64,000 nucleotides of DNA from an uncultured Clostridia bacterium (GCA_944384905.1 CALWVE010000031.1:124001-188000), one strand, 5' to 3'. Positions 51,439 to 60,192 are shown, counted from the first letter of the stretch. The notes: generated by a model not told the origin, from the sequence alone. Made by a program: numbers and translations.

Positions 51439-51843
51439 TTAGTGGCAGCCGCCGCAGGTCGAGCAGTCATGCGTGCAGCTGGGATTGTAGTCGGCGGTAG
51501 CCGGATCTTCGCCCTCGGCGCACATGCTGATAATCGTCAGCAGACGCTGTACAAACAGATCGAGCTCCTGCTTGGTTTCGTTGTAACGAACCATGTTTTC
51601 GTTCGCCATAATGCGGTTATAGGCAGCACGGAGTTCTTCGTTGAGCGTTCTGACTTTTTCTTCGTCCTGCTCTTCTTTCTGGGCTTCGTTGTTGATCGCC
51701 ATACGCTTGAGGTTGAATTCGCCGATCAGCGCCTGAAGTTCTTCATCTTCGTCGCTGGCTACGCGGGCAGCGTTAAAAGCCAGGTAACGTTCGTCTTTTT
51801 GCAGCTCGCGGCCAAAATCGCGGGCCAGTTCAATCATATCCAT
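51439..51843 (-). CDS. YlbF/YmcA (RicF/RicA) family protein with C-terminal cysteine motif
   Basis: The 134-residue helical protein matches the YlbF/YmcA family over residues 1-110, with L-A-R-D-F-G-R-E-L and a charged helical hairpin. The C-terminus ends C-T-H-D-C-S-T-C-G-G-C-H, five polar metal ligands in 12 residues. In Bacillus subtilis, YlbF, YmcA and YaaT form a complex that binds [4Fe-4S] clusters and affects RNA maturation and competence; the cysteine tail here fits that. It sits between miaB and mutS. Which paralogue it is cannot be decided. Confidence 0.85.
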   Translation of the reverse strand: MDMIELARDFGRELQKDERYLAFNAARVASDEDEELQALIGEFNLKRMAINNEAQKEEQDEEKVRTLNEELRAAYNRIMANENMVRYNETKQELDLFVQRLLTIISMCAEGEDPATADYNPSCTHDCSTCGGCH

Positions 51844-51906
51844 GGGTAATGCCTCCTAATGGTATTTTTATAAATTTATATCGGCCGTTTAAAGCGGCGG
51901 ACTAAC

Positions 51907-53319
51907 TTAGATTTCTTCGCCCTGCAAGATCCAGTTGCGGGCGCGGGTGACTTTTACACGGCAGAATGTGCCGATTTTTGTGTCGTCACCCTCAAATTCC
52001 ACAATGATACTGCTTTCCGTGCGGCCGCAGAGCAGGCCGTTTTTGGGGTTGCGCTCTTCAACCAGCACACGCTCTTCCTTACCGACCATATCGGCACAGC
52101 GCCGGGCGGCAATCGCTTCCTGCGTATCCAGCAGTTCCTGGAACCAGCGGTTCTTTTCTTCGTAGGGAACGGGGTCTTCCATTTTTTCGGCTTTCGTTCC
52201 CGGACGGGGACTGAAAATAAAAGTAAACAGCGAAGTAAATTCAACCTCGCGGATCAGGCTGAGCGTATCGCAGAACTCTTCGTATGTTTCGCCGGGGAAG
52301 CCCACGATAATATCGGATGTCAGCGAAAGATCCGGCATCTTTTCTTTGGCGTAGCGCACCAGAGAAAGATATTTTTCGCGGTCATAGTGACGGTTCATCT
52401 CCTTGAGCACCCGATCGTTGCCGGACTGGAACGGGAGATGAATATGGTGGCAGATATGCTGCGACGATGCGATCGTATCAAACAGCTCGAACGTGGCGTC
52501 CTTGGGATGGCTGGTCATAAAGCGTATACGGTAATCGCCCGGAACGCTGTCGAGCCGGCGCAGAAGTTCCGAGAAATTGATCGGCTCTTCCAGCCCTTTG
52601 CCGTAGGAATTCACATTCTGCCCAAGCAAGGTAATTTCTTTATAGCCTTCCGCAACAAGTTTACGGAACTCCGCTTCGATGGCTTCGGGCTTACGGCTTC
52701 TTTCGCGGCCGCGCACCAACGGCACCACACAATACGAACAGAAATTATCGCAGCCATACATGATCGTCAGCCACGCGCGGTATCCGCCGTCGCGCAGAAC
52801 CGGCAATCCTTCCACGATTTCGCGGTCTTCTTCTTCCCCGCCATTTTTCACCACGCGGCGGCTGTTGATGAGCACGTCGTGCAGCAGTTCGGGAAAACGG
52901 CGCACCATATGCGTACCAAAAACCAGATTGACAAACGGATAGGAACGGCGGATACGTTCCGCGTTCTTTTCCTGTTCGGCCATACAGCCGCATACGGCGA
53001 TAATCAGCGACGGATGACGGCGCTTGCAGTTTTTAAGCGCACCCACGTTGCCGAACACACGGTCGACTGCATGTTCGCGGATCGCGCAAGTATTAAACAG
53101 GATAAAATCGGCTTCATCTTCGTTTTCCGTAAAATCAAAGCCCATCTGCGCCAGAAATCCTTTGATGATTTCGCTGTCGGCCACATTCTGCTGGCAGCCG
53201 TATGTGCGCACCAGCGCCAGCGGACGGCTGCCGCGCGCGCGGACCTGCATAATCGGCCGGATATCTTCACAAAAACGATTCTGCCGCTCCAGATCGAACG
53301 GAAGAGCGGTATCTCTCAA
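51907..53319 (-). CDS. miaB: tRNA-2-methylthio-N6-dimethylallyladenosine synthase
   Basis: The 470-residue radical SAM methylthiotransferase converts i6A37 to ms2i6A37. It has an N-terminal MTTase domain with T-Y-G-C-Q-Q-N-V-A-D-S-E, N-T-C-A-I-R and C-G-C-M-A (auxiliary cluster cysteines), the radical SAM motif C-D-N-F-C-S-Y-C near residue 175 and a C-terminal TRAM domain. TTG at 53319 is chosen since GAGGTG stands six bases upstream; the GTG at 53328 overlaps it. It acts after MiaA, encoded 5 kb downstream in the same direction. Confidence 0.95.
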   Translation of the reverse strand: MRDTALPFDLERQNRFCEDIRPIMQVRARGSRPLALVRTYGCQQNVADSEIIKGFLAQMGFDFTENEDEADFILFNTCAIREHAVDRVFGNVGALKNCKRRHPSLIIAVCGCMAEQEKNAERIRRSYPFVNLVFGTHMVRRFPELLHDVLINSRRVVKNGGEEEDREIVEGLPVLRDGGYRAWLTIMYGCDNFCSYCVVPLVRGRERSRKPEAIEAEFRKLVAEGYKEITLLGQNVNSYGKGLEEPINFSELLRRLDSVPGDYRIRFMTSHPKDATFELFDTIASSQHICHHIHLPFQSGNDRVLKEMNRHYDREKYLSLVRYAKEKMPDLSLTSDIIVGFPGETYEEFCDTLSLIREVEFTSLFTFIFSPRPGTKAEKMEDPVPYEEKNRWFQELLDTQEAIAARRCADMVGKEERVLVEERNPKNGLLCGRTESSIIVEFEGDDTKIGTFCRVKVTRARNWILQGEEI

Positions 53320-53358
53320 TAGGAACACCTCAGATCATAAACAAAAGTACAGTAAATA

Positions 53359-53387
53359 AGTATACCATTTTTCAGACATTCCCGCAA
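53359..53387 (-). promoter_or_regulatory. miaB promoter
   Basis: On the minus strand TTGCGG (53382-53387) and TATACT (53359-53364) are 17 bp apart, the likely head of the miaB-to-comEA run. Confidence 0.7.
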
Positions 53388-53431
53388 GCGCGGGAACCGC
53401 CTGCACGGCGCAGACGAAAAAAATTCACATT

Positions 53432-55219
53432 TTACTTTGGCTGAGCTTCCAGCAGTTTTTTCACAAAGTCATCTTCGGGGTTAATATACAGCGTCTGATA
53501 CTGAACGTAGATGACTTTTCCGGGCTTTGCGCCGGAAGGTTTGCTCACATAGCGCACCTGTGTATAGTCCACCGGAATCTGAGAAGACTGTTTGGCCGAA
53601 CTATGCAGCGCGGCCAGCGCCGCGGCTTCCGCCAAAGCCAGTTCCGTGGGCTGCTGATTTTCGGTCAGCAAAATCGTATGGGAACCCGGAATATTTTTGG
53701 TGTGGAACCAGATATCGTTGTTTCCGGCTTTTTTCATGGTAAGCCAGTCGTTTTGCCGGTTGTTGCGCCCGACCAAAACGGTATAGCCTTCCGTGGTGAC
53801 AAAGCTGAGCGGTTCCCCCGCTTTTTCTGCGGCACGTTTGGCGCTGGTGGCATTTTTACCGTGAAGCTGGCGCAAATAGCCTTGTTCGCGCAGTTCCCCG
53901 CGGATTTCATCCAGATCTTTTTCCGTTTCGGCACGGCTGAGTTCATCGAACACGGAATCGATATATTCCAGTTCATGCTGCGCCATGGTGATCTGTTCCG
54001 CCAGTTTTTCTTCGGCCGTTTTAGCTTTGCGGTATTCTTTGTAATATTTCTGCGCGTTGGCGGATGCACTCAAAGCCGGGTCCAGATGAACCGTCATGTT
54101 TTTGCATTCCGGATCGTAAAAGTTCATGAGCTCCGCCGATTCGGCGCCTTTTTCGATCGCATAAAGATTTGCGTTGATCAAATCCCCGCAGATGCGCAAC
54201 GTTTCCCGGTCGGCACAAGCGGCCAGTTCCTGCTGCTGATGGGTGATTTTACGGGTCAGACGCTCTTCTGCATTGGTGAGCAGGCGGAGCAGATCCTGCT
54301 GACGGACGCGCATACGTTCGCGGCGGTCTTTTTCACCGTAGAAAGCATCCAAAAGTTCCGAAAAAGTTTCTGCCTGAGAAACCATAGCGGCCGTTCCGTA
54401 CTGGTTCAAAGAGAAAAAGGAGAAATCGAGCGGTTTTCCTTCTTTGCTTTTTGCTGTCTGCGGTACGCCGGAACAACTGCGCACCGTTTCGATCAACCGA
54501 TCGAGATAGAACGACAAGCGATCCCACTGCCCCTGTGTCATCGTGCGCACCGAGCATTCTTCTCCGCGGCCTGTGAGGAACTCGATTTCGCGGCAAACCA
54601 CCGGAGAAACGCCCTGCAAAACACTCAGCAGCGCTTTGTTCAGCTTGGCGTCGCCCGGAATAGCCTGAAGGCGAGCCGCAATCTCGGTGCTGTCTGCATC
54701 CAGCATACAGAGTTTATCCTGCGGGGGCGGCAACTGATAAGAAACGCCCGGAAGCACCAGCCGCTCGGAGCTCATTTCCGCATCGACACGCTTGAGCGCG
54801 TCAATAACTTTATTATTTTCATCGGTAATGATGACGTTGCTGTAGCGTCCCATAACTTCCATAACAAGATGCAGCGGGACATGATCCCCCAATTCATTGA
54901 CCGTATCAAAGGTGAAAATCAACAAACGTTCCAGCCCGGGCTGTTCAACGGAAACCAGACGTGCGCTGGCCAGGCGTTTGCGCAGCAGCATGCATAGCAT
55001 GGGCGGCTGTTTGGGATTTTCAATCTTTTCCTGCGTAAAATGAACGCGAGGGCTGTTGGCGCGTGCGGAAAACAACAAGCGAAAGTTTTCCTCTCTTGTG
55101 CGCATGGAGATCACGATTTCCTCTTTGTTGGGCTGATAGATTTTATCCACCCGCGCATCCAGCGCACGCGCTTCGATTTCATGTTTCAGATGGCGTAAAA
55201 ACGCACCGTCCAGTGCCAT
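53432..55219 (-). CDS. rqcH: RqcH ribosome quality control factor (NFACT family)
   Basis: The 595-residue protein starts with the NFACT-N domain M-A-L-D-G-x-F-L-x-H-L near residue 1 and V-M-G-R-Y-S-N-V-I-I-T near 123, has a coiled-coil middle (about 285-445) and an NFACT-R domain with G-R-N-N-R-Q-N-D-W-L-T near 488 and D-I-W-F-H-T-K-N-I-P-G-S-H near 508. RqcH binds stalled 50S subunits and adds alanine tails to nascent chains for degradation. Older annotations call it a fibronectin-binding protein. It follows the nif3-like gene by 20 bp. Confidence 0.93.
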   Translation of the reverse strand: MALDGAFLRHLKHEIEARALDARVDKIYQPNKEEIVISMRTREENFRLLFSARANSPRVHFTQEKIENPKQPPMLCMLLRKRLASARLVSVEQPGLERLLIFTFDTVNELGDHVPLHLVMEVMGRYSNVIITDENNKVIDALKRVDAEMSSERLVLPGVSYQLPPPQDKLCMLDADSTEIAARLQAIPGDAKLNKALLSVLQGVSPVVCREIEFLTGRGEECSVRTMTQGQWDRLSFYLDRLIETVRSCSGVPQTAKSKEGKPLDFSFFSLNQYGTAAMVSQAETFSELLDAFYGEKDRRERMRVRQQDLLRLLTNAEERLTRKITHQQQELAACADRETLRICGDLINANLYAIEKGAESAELMNFYDPECKNMTVHLDPALSASANAQKYYKEYRKAKTAEEKLAEQITMAQHELEYIDSVFDELSRAETEKDLDEIRGELREQGYLRQLHGKNATSAKRAAEKAGEPLSFVTTEGYTVLVGRNNRQNDWLTMKKAGNNDIWFHTKNIPGSHTILLTENQQPTELALAEAAALAALHSSAKQSSQIPVDYTQVRYVSKPSGAKPGKVIYVQYQTLYINPEDDFVKKLLEAQPK

Positions 55220-55239
55220 AGTATCCTCCGTAGGTTATC

Positions 55240-56004
55240 TTAAAACGTTTGAAAAGGTTCTTCCAGATGCGTGGTCAGGCGGCAATCCACATCGGGCAGC
55301 GCGCGGCTGAGATAATCGACCAAAACGGGCAGCACCACCGCTTCGCTGGCGTGATGTCCGCAAACGAGCATCGGCTGGCCAATATCGGCGGCTTCGATCC
55401 ATTCGTTCTGTTTGGCTTCTCCGGTCAGGAAAAGATCGGCGCCTGCCGACTTTGCAATCGAAGCCAAATCTCCGCCCGCTCCGCCGCAGACGGCGACGGT
55501 TTGGATAGTTTCGGCCTTTCCGCACAGCTGCACACAGCCGCAGGAAAGACGGCTGCGCACGCGCTCTACAACTTCAGGCTGTGTCATGGGAACAGGGAAT
55601 TTCCCCATGCGCATCAACGAATCCGGATCATTGGGAATCGTTTCAATTTCTTCCAAGCCCAGCGCCTGCGCCAGCGCAACATTTACGCCGATTTTGGGCG
55701 CTTTATCCAGGTTAGTGTGGGCACAAACAGCGCCGATTCCGCTTGATGCCAGCTGCCACACGGGATGAACCGCCGGCAAAGCTTTAAGCCCGTGAAAAAT
55801 CACCGGGTGATGGCTGACAATCAGCTGTGCGCCGCAATCGGCGGCTTCCCGAATCACATCCGATGTAATGTCAAGCGCGACCAGCAGCCGGGAAACCGAC
55901 TGTTCCGGGTTTCCCACCAGCAAACCAGCGTTATCAAAATCCATGGCAGACGCAAACGGCGCCGCCCGGTCAATCGCGTTATAAACATCCTGAATGGTAG
56001 ACAT
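55240..56004 (-). CDS. Nif3-like dinuclear metal-centre protein
   Basis: The 254-residue protein has the family motifs F-D-N-A-G-L-L-V-G near residue 23, S-H-H-P-V-I-F near 64, H-T-N-L-D near 95 and C-G-H-H-A-S-E near 215, giving the histidine and aspartate ligands of a two-metal site. It lacks the inserted PII-like domain found in longer members. Function is not settled; suggestions include a hydrolase linked to nucleotide or GTP cyclohydrolase-type chemistry. It follows trmK by 14 bp, a common Firmicute pairing. Confidence 0.9.
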   Translation of the reverse strand: MSTIQDVYNAIDRAAPFASAMDFDNAGLLVGNPEQSVSRLLVALDITSDVIREAADCGAQLIVSHHPVIFHGLKALPAVHPVWQLASSGIGAVCAHTNLDKAPKIGVNVALAQALGLEEIETIPNDPDSLMRMGKFPVPMTQPEVVERVRSRLSCGCVQLCGKAETIQTVAVCGGAGGDLASIAKSAGADLFLTGEAKQNEWIEAADIGQPMLVCGHHASEAVVLPVLVDYLSRALPDVDCRLTTHLEEPFQTF

Positions 56005-56018
56005 GGCCGTATCCTTTC

Positions 56019-56705
56019 TTAAACAGCTGCGTACCGGCGGATAATCTCATCGGCCAGATTTTTAAGCTGCTGTGCTTCTTCCGTTTTGCCCTCGTGCAGA
56101 CAGCCGTTGCTGCGTGCCAGCAGTCCGGCGGTAATCCGTTCGGCGTAAAGCCGGGTTTCTTCATATTCGGGCGACAGCGCACCCATCTGTTCCCACAATG
56201 GCGTACAAACAACGGGCTCCTTTGCTTTTTCGGCGCAGATCACGGTATACACCCGATTGGCGGCCATCACGGCTTTTTCGGCTGTGATCGCCATACCCAG
56301 CTCACAAAGGCCGCGGCGAAGTTTCGGTACCATCGTCATCGGCTGCAAGATCAGGCGCATGCCCTCGCCGCAAGCCCAGGGGGAATCATGCAGGATTTTT
56401 AAAATCATCTCCCCGCCCATTCCGGCAATCGTAACATCGCAGGCGGCATTTTGGGGAATACCCGTTAACCCGTCGCACAGACAAAATGTAATCTTTTCCG
56501 CCACACCGAAACGGCGGGCGTTTTCTTTTGCCGCCGAAAGCGGGCCCGGGCGAATATCCGCCGCAAAAGCAGACGGAATACGCTGATCGAGCAAAAGCCG
56601 GATCGGAAGGTAGCCGTGATCCGTTCCCACATCGGCCAAAACCCGGCCTTCCCGAACAAAATCGGCGCATAAAGCCAGGCGTGCATCCAATTCAAATTCT
56701 CTCAT
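56019..56705 (-). CDS. trmK: tRNA (adenine-22-N1)-methyltransferase
   Basis: The 228-residue Rossmann methyltransferase has V-G-T-D-H-G-Y-L-P near residue 24 (AdoMet site) and the catalytic-loop sequence I-A-G-M-G-G-E near 90, followed by Q-P-M. It methylates A22 of tRNA. The start region is unusual: GTG, ATG and ATG codons (56711-56703) directly follow the T tract of the upstream terminator, with only GAGTG as a weak binding site. The ATG at 56705 is taken as the likeliest start. It heads trmK-nif3-rqcH. Confidence 0.9.
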   Translation of the reverse strand: MREFELDARLALCADFVREGRVLADVGTDHGYLPIRLLLDQRIPSAFAADIRPGPLSAAKENARRFGVAEKITFCLCDGLTGIPQNAACDVTIAGMGGEMILKILHDSPWACGEGMRLILQPMTMVPKLRRGLCELGMAITAEKAVMAANRVYTVICAEKAKEPVVCTPLWEQMGALSPEYEETRLYAERITAGLLARSNGCLHEGKTEEAQQLKNLADEIIRRYAAV

Positions 56706-56711
56706 CATCAC

Positions 56712-56751
56712 TCAAAAAACAAGCCGCCCGGCGCAAAGAACGGCGGGCGGC
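56712..56751 (-). terminator. Terminator between the DUF1858 gene and trmK
   Basis: GCCGCCCG (56723-56730) pairs with CGGGCGGC (56744-56751). On the minus strand TTGTTTTTTGAG follows and runs directly into the trmK start codons. Confidence 0.85.
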
Positions 56752-56765
56752 AACGGTGGGTAAAA

Positions 56766-56969
56766 TCACTTACCGGCCAGATGCTCGTTGATCTTTTTTA
56801 CAAGCTCATCGACATCTACGCCATGAACGGCACAGGCTTCCTCGATGGTCTCGCCGCGGGAAGCAGGGCAGCCGAGGCAGTGCATCCCGATGGAAAGGAA
56901 CAGAGGGGCCGTGGTGCTGTCAATATCCAGAATATCACCGATGATGGTGTCTTTGGTTACTGTTGCCAT
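56766..56969 (-). CDS. DUF1858 domain protein with CxxC motif
   Basis: The 67-residue protein has the DUF1858 core I-I-G-D-I-L near residue 11 and G-M-H-C-L-G-C-P-A-S near 31-40, where the C-x-x-C may bind metal or be redox-active, then E-T-I-E-E-A-C. Such small proteins occur alone in many anaerobes and fused to hybrid-cluster or ScdA-like proteins. Function is unknown. The ATG at 56969 is chosen because AAGGGA lies at good spacing; the ATG at 56978 is too close to it. It has its own promoter and terminator. Confidence 0.85.
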   Translation of the reverse strand: MATVTKDTIIGDILDIDSTTAPLFLSIGMHCLGCPASRGETIEEACAVHGVDVDELVKKINEHLAGK

Positions 56970-57003
56970 TGGAAACATTCCCTTCTTTTTAAAATTCGAC
57001 TCT

Positions 57004-57032
57004 ATTATAATACCCAAACGCTGTTTTGGCAA
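57004..57032 (-). promoter_or_regulatory. Promoter of the DUF1858 gene
   Basis: On the minus strand TTGCCA (57027-57032) and TATAAT (57004-57009) are 17 bp apart, in the gap after serS. Confidence 0.78.
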
Positions 57033-57041
57033 TACAAACGC

Positions 57042-58328
57042 TTACTTCTTGGGATAAATTTTCTCCGCGCCGCCCATATACGGACGCAGGGCTGCGGGGA
57101 TATTCACCGAACCGTCGGCATTGAGGTTGTTCTCGAGGAATGCAATCAGCATACGCGGCGGAGCAACCACGGTGTTATTGAGGGTATGTGCAAAATACTT
57201 GCCGTCGGCGCCGTTTACGCGAATCTTCAGGCGGCGAGCCTGTGCATCGCCCAGATTGGAGCAGCTACCCACTTCGAAATATTTCTTCTGACGAGGCGAC
57301 CAGGCTTCTACATCGATCGATTTCACTTTCAGATCGGCCAAATCGCCCGAGCAGCATTCGAGCGTACGAACCGGAATATCGAGCGAACGGAACAGGTCTA
57401 CCGTATTCTGCCACAGCTTATCAAACCACATGGGGCTTTCTTCCGGCTTGCAGACGACGATCATTTCCTGTTTCTCGAACTGATGGATGCGGTAAACGCC
57501 GCGCTCTTCAATACCATGGGCGCCTTTTTCCTTGCGGAAGCAGGGCGAATAGCTGGTGAGCGTCTGCGGCAGGGTTTCTTCCGGCAGGATCGTATCGATA
57601 AATTTACCGATCATGGAATGTTCGCTCGTACCGATCAAATACAGGTCTTCGCCTTCGATCTTGTACATCATGGCATCCATTTCGTCAAAGCTCATAACGC
57701 CGGTTACCACTTCGCTGCGGATCATGAACGGCGGTACACAATAGGTAAAGCCGCGGTTAATCATAAAATCGCGTGCATAAGCGATAACGGAAGAATGAAT
57801 GCGGGCAATATCGCCCATCAGATAATAGAAACCGTTGCCGGCCACTTTGCGGGCGCTGTCGAGATCGATACCGTTGAAGCGCTCCATGATATCCGTGTGA
57901 TACGGAACTTCGAAATCCGGAACAACCGGTTCGCCGTAGCGCTGCACTTCCACGTTCTCGGAATCGTCTTTACCGATCGGAACGCTGGGATCGATGATGT
58001 TCGGAATTGTCATCATGATCTTCTTGATTTTAGCCTGCAAATCGGTTTCGCGTTCTTCCAAAGCGGCGAGTTCATCCGAGAAAGCCTTGACCTTCTGCTT
58101 GGTTGCTTCTGCTTCTTCCTTCTGCCCCTTTGCCATCAGAGCGCCGATCTGCTTGGAAATGCGGTTGCGCTCGGCACGCAGAGCGTCGGCATCCTGCTTG
58201 GCTTTGCGGCTCTGCGCATCCAGCTCAATCACTTCGTCCACCAGCGGCAGTTTTCTGTCCTGGAACTTTTTACGGATGTTTTCTTTTACAATTTCGGGAT
58301 TTTCTCTTACAAACTTAATATCCAGCAT
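57042..58328 (-). CDS. serS: Seryl-tRNA synthetase
   Basis: The 428-residue class II synthetase begins M-L-D-I-K-F-V-R-E-N-P and has the long antiparallel coiled coil (residues 30-100) that grips the long variable arm of tRNA-Ser. The catalytic domain shows the T-S-E-H-S-M near residue 230, motif 2 F-R-K-E-K-G-A-H-G near 265, and motif 3 near the C-terminus with N-x-T-V-V-A-P-P-R. The ATG at 58328 follows AAAGGA. Expression is controlled by the serine T-box upstream. The tRNA-Ser(GGA) substrate gene lies at 40359. Confidence 0.97.
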   Translation of the reverse strand: MLDIKFVRENPEIVKENIRKKFQDRKLPLVDEVIELDAQSRKAKQDADALRAERNRISKQIGALMAKGQKEEAEATKQKVKAFSDELAALEERETDLQAKIKKIMMTIPNIIDPSVPIGKDDSENVEVQRYGEPVVPDFEVPYHTDIMERFNGIDLDSARKVAGNGFYYLMGDIARIHSSVIAYARDFMINRGFTYCVPPFMIRSEVVTGVMSFDEMDAMMYKIEGEDLYLIGTSEHSMIGKFIDTILPEETLPQTLTSYSPCFRKEKGAHGIEERGVYRIHQFEKQEMIVVCKPEESPMWFDKLWQNTVDLFRSLDIPVRTLECCSGDLADLKVKSIDVEAWSPRQKKYFEVGSCSNLGDAQARRLKIRVNGADGKYFAHTLNNTVVAPPRMLIAFLENNLNADGSVNIPAALRPYMGGAEKIYPKK

Positions 58329-58372
58329 AGCCGATTTCCTTTCTGATGCGCAATTTTGCAATGATCGGGGGA

Positions 58373-58620
58373 TAAAAAAAGAACTTCCACCCCAAAACAT
58401 GGGACGGAAATTCCGCGTTGCCACCCAAATTGCCGGTTTCCCGGCCACCTTGCTGGCGGGATACGGGCCGCCGGCCCACCGACTCATCGCCGGAAGCTCC
58501 AAAAATGGAAAGACGGTGTGCCTCGTTGCCTTACACCAGCCGGCAACTCTCTGCGGAAGCATCCCCATCGTAGTTTTTATCATCGCTTTTTTGTGCGCAT
58601 ATGAAATGATTTGTTTAAGT
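58373..58620 (-). ncRNA. T-box riboswitch (serine specifier) controlling serS
   Basis: On the minus strand the T-box GGGTGGCAACGCGG (58413-58426) is followed by a terminator in which GAATTTCCGTCCC pairs with GGGGTGGAAGTTC, then TTTTTTT. Upstream Stem I has AGAGAG and a GGTGTAAG stretch. Aligned with the tyrS leader, the specifier triplet is UCC at 58507-58509, a serine codon. Confidence 0.93.
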
Positions 58621-58626
58621 GTTTTT

Positions 58627-58655
58627 ATTATAAATCTTCTCCTGTATTTTTGCAA
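58627..58655 (-). promoter_or_regulatory. serS promoter
   Basis: On the minus strand TTGCAA (58650-58655) and TATAAT (58627-58632) are 17 bp apart at the head of the T-box leader. Confidence 0.8.
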
Positions 58656-58690
58656 GCCCGATTTTAAATAATTAAATAAAATGATTTTTC

Positions 58691-58719
58691 TTGTTTTTGG
58701 ATGAAAGTAAAAGTATAAT
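58691..58719 (+). promoter_or_regulatory. Sulfatase promoter
   Basis: TTGTTT (58691-58696) and TATAAT (58714-58719) are 17 bp apart, divergent from the serS promoter. Confidence 0.75.
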
Positions 58720-58726
58720 GGGCTTG

Positions 58727-58741
58727 TCTGGAACGTCCAGA
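58727..58741. promoter_or_regulatory. Palindromic operator candidate of the sulfatase gene
   Basis: TCTGGA (58727-58732) and TCCAGA (58736-58741) form a perfect inverted repeat around ACG. It begins at the expected transcription start and ends before the GGGGAGG ribosome binding site. Confidence 0.5.
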
Positions 58742-58759
58742 TTTCGGGGAGGTGTTTTT

Positions 58760-60148
58760 TTGAAGAAAAACGTTTTATTTATTTTAACCGATGACCAGCG
58801 GTATAATACGATCGGTGCCTGGGGAAACCCGGATATTCAAACGCCGACAATGGACTGGCTTGTGCGGGAAGGAACCAGCTTCAGGCAGGCACATATTCCC
58901 GGCGGAACGTCCGGCGCGGTTTGCATGCCCAGCCGGGCTATGGTACATACCGGGCGCACGCTGTTCCACCTTCAAAACGAAGGACAGCAGATCCCGCCGG
59001 AGCATGCTTGTTTGGGCGAAGTCTTCCGCAAGGCAGGTTATGAAACCTTTGGCACCGGTAAGTGGCACAACGGTCCTGCTGCCTATGCCCGCAGTTTTTC
59101 CTGTGGGGATAATATTTTCTTCGGTGGTATGTGGGATCACTGGAACGTGCCGATCTGCTGTTACGATCCGACCGGACAATACGACAATGAAATCAATTTC
59201 GTTATGAATTTTTACGGCAACAATCAGCCGTGCAAAATTCATTGCGACCGGTTCCAACCCGGCAAACATTCATCCGAACTGCTCTCGGACACGGCGATCC
59301 GTTATCTCGAACAGCGCGGACAGCAGCCTTCCGATCAGCCGTTTTTCCTGTATCTTTCGTATCTGGCGCCGCATGACCCACGCACGATACCGGAAAAATA
59401 CAAAAAGATGTACGACCCCGATACCCTGACACTGCCTGCAAATTTCCGTGAAACCCATCCGTTTTTGTATGGTGTGGAAACCATCCGCGATGAAGTCCTG
59501 GCGGCTTATCCGCGGCAGGAAGCGGAAGTGCGCCGTCATCTGGCAGAATATTACGGCATGATTACCCATCTTGATCATGAAATCGGGCGGGTAATCGATA
59601 AACTGAAAGAAATCGGTGAACTCGATAACACGCTGATTGTCTTCACGGGCGACAACGGTCTGGCTTTGGGGTGCCACGGACTGATGGGCAAACAAAATCT
59701 GTACGATCACAGTGTGCGCATTCCGCTCGTTTTGCGCGGTCCGGGTATCCCGGCCGGGGAATCACGTGATCAGTTTGTTTATCTGCTCGACCTCTTCCCC
59801 ACGCTGTGTGAGCTCAATGATTTGGAAATCCCGGATTCGGTGGAAGGCATCAGTTTTGCGCCGATTCTTTCCGATCCGTCTGCCGAAACCCGCGACTCGC
59901 TTTATTTTGCTTATAACGAGCTGATCCGCAGCGTAAAAGACAAGCGCTATAAACTGATTGAATACCAGACAACAGTCCACAAGACACAGCTTTTTGATTT
60001 ACAGGAAGATCCGGACGAACTGCATGATCTTTCAGACTTGCCGGAATACGAAGAAACGCTTCATCGCTTGCGCAATCTTCTCTTTGCTTATCGCGATACA
60101 TGGGAAGCGGAACATCCCTATTCCCAAGCCTTTTGGTCAAATTTCTAA
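58760..60148 (+). CDS. Sulfatase (Cys-type, formylglycine-dependent)
   Basis: The 462-residue protein starts M-K-K-N-V-L-F-I-L-T-D-D-Q-R, with metal-binding D11-D12, and has C55 in C-M-P-S-R-A-M-V-H-T-G-R, the motif whose cysteine is converted to formylglycine by an anaerobic sulfatase-maturating enzyme. G-T-G-K-W-H-N-G, a substrate/metal region F-T-G-D-N-G-L-A-L-G-x-H-G and a C-terminal subdomain follow. It would remove sulfate esters from glycans or small molecules. No signal peptide is seen, so it acts in the cytoplasm or on imported substrate. TTG at 58760 is chosen since GGGGAGG is upstream. Confidence 0.9.
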   Translation: MKKNVLFILTDDQRYNTIGAWGNPDIQTPTMDWLVREGTSFRQAHIPGGTSGAVCMPSRAMVHTGRTLFHLQNEGQQIPPEHACLGEVFRKAGYETFGTGKWHNGPAAYARSFSCGDNIFFGGMWDHWNVPICCYDPTGQYDNEINFVMNFYGNNQPCKIHCDRFQPGKHSSELLSDTAIRYLEQRGQQPSDQPFFLYLSYLAPHDPRTIPEKYKKMYDPDTLTLPANFRETHPFLYGVETIRDEVLAAYPRQEAEVRRHLAEYYGMITHLDHEIGRVIDKLKEIGELDNTLIVFTGDNGLALGCHGLMGKQNLYDHSVRIPLVLRGPGIPAGESRDQFVYLLDLFPTLCELNDLEIPDSVEGISFAPILSDPSAETRDSLYFAYNELIRSVKDKRYKLIEYQTTVHKTQLFDLQEDPDELHDLSDLPEYEETLHRLRNLLFAYRDTWEAEHPYSQAFWSNF

Positions 60149-60154
60149 AAAACA

Positions 60155-60192
60155 CGGCGGCTGCCTCTTTTTGAGACAACCGCCGATTTTTA
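60155..60192. terminator. Bidirectional terminator after the sulfatase gene
   Basis: CGGCGGCTGCCTC pairs with GAGACAACCGCCG (mismatched in places) around TTTTT. A and T tracts flank it and the convergent metallophosphoesterase gene ends here. Confidence 0.8.

Noticed and set aside
56781..58346. Open frame of 521 codons on the plus strand, antisense to serS and the DUF1858 gene
   Set aside because: It spans two real genes on the other strand and has no family signature or promoter.
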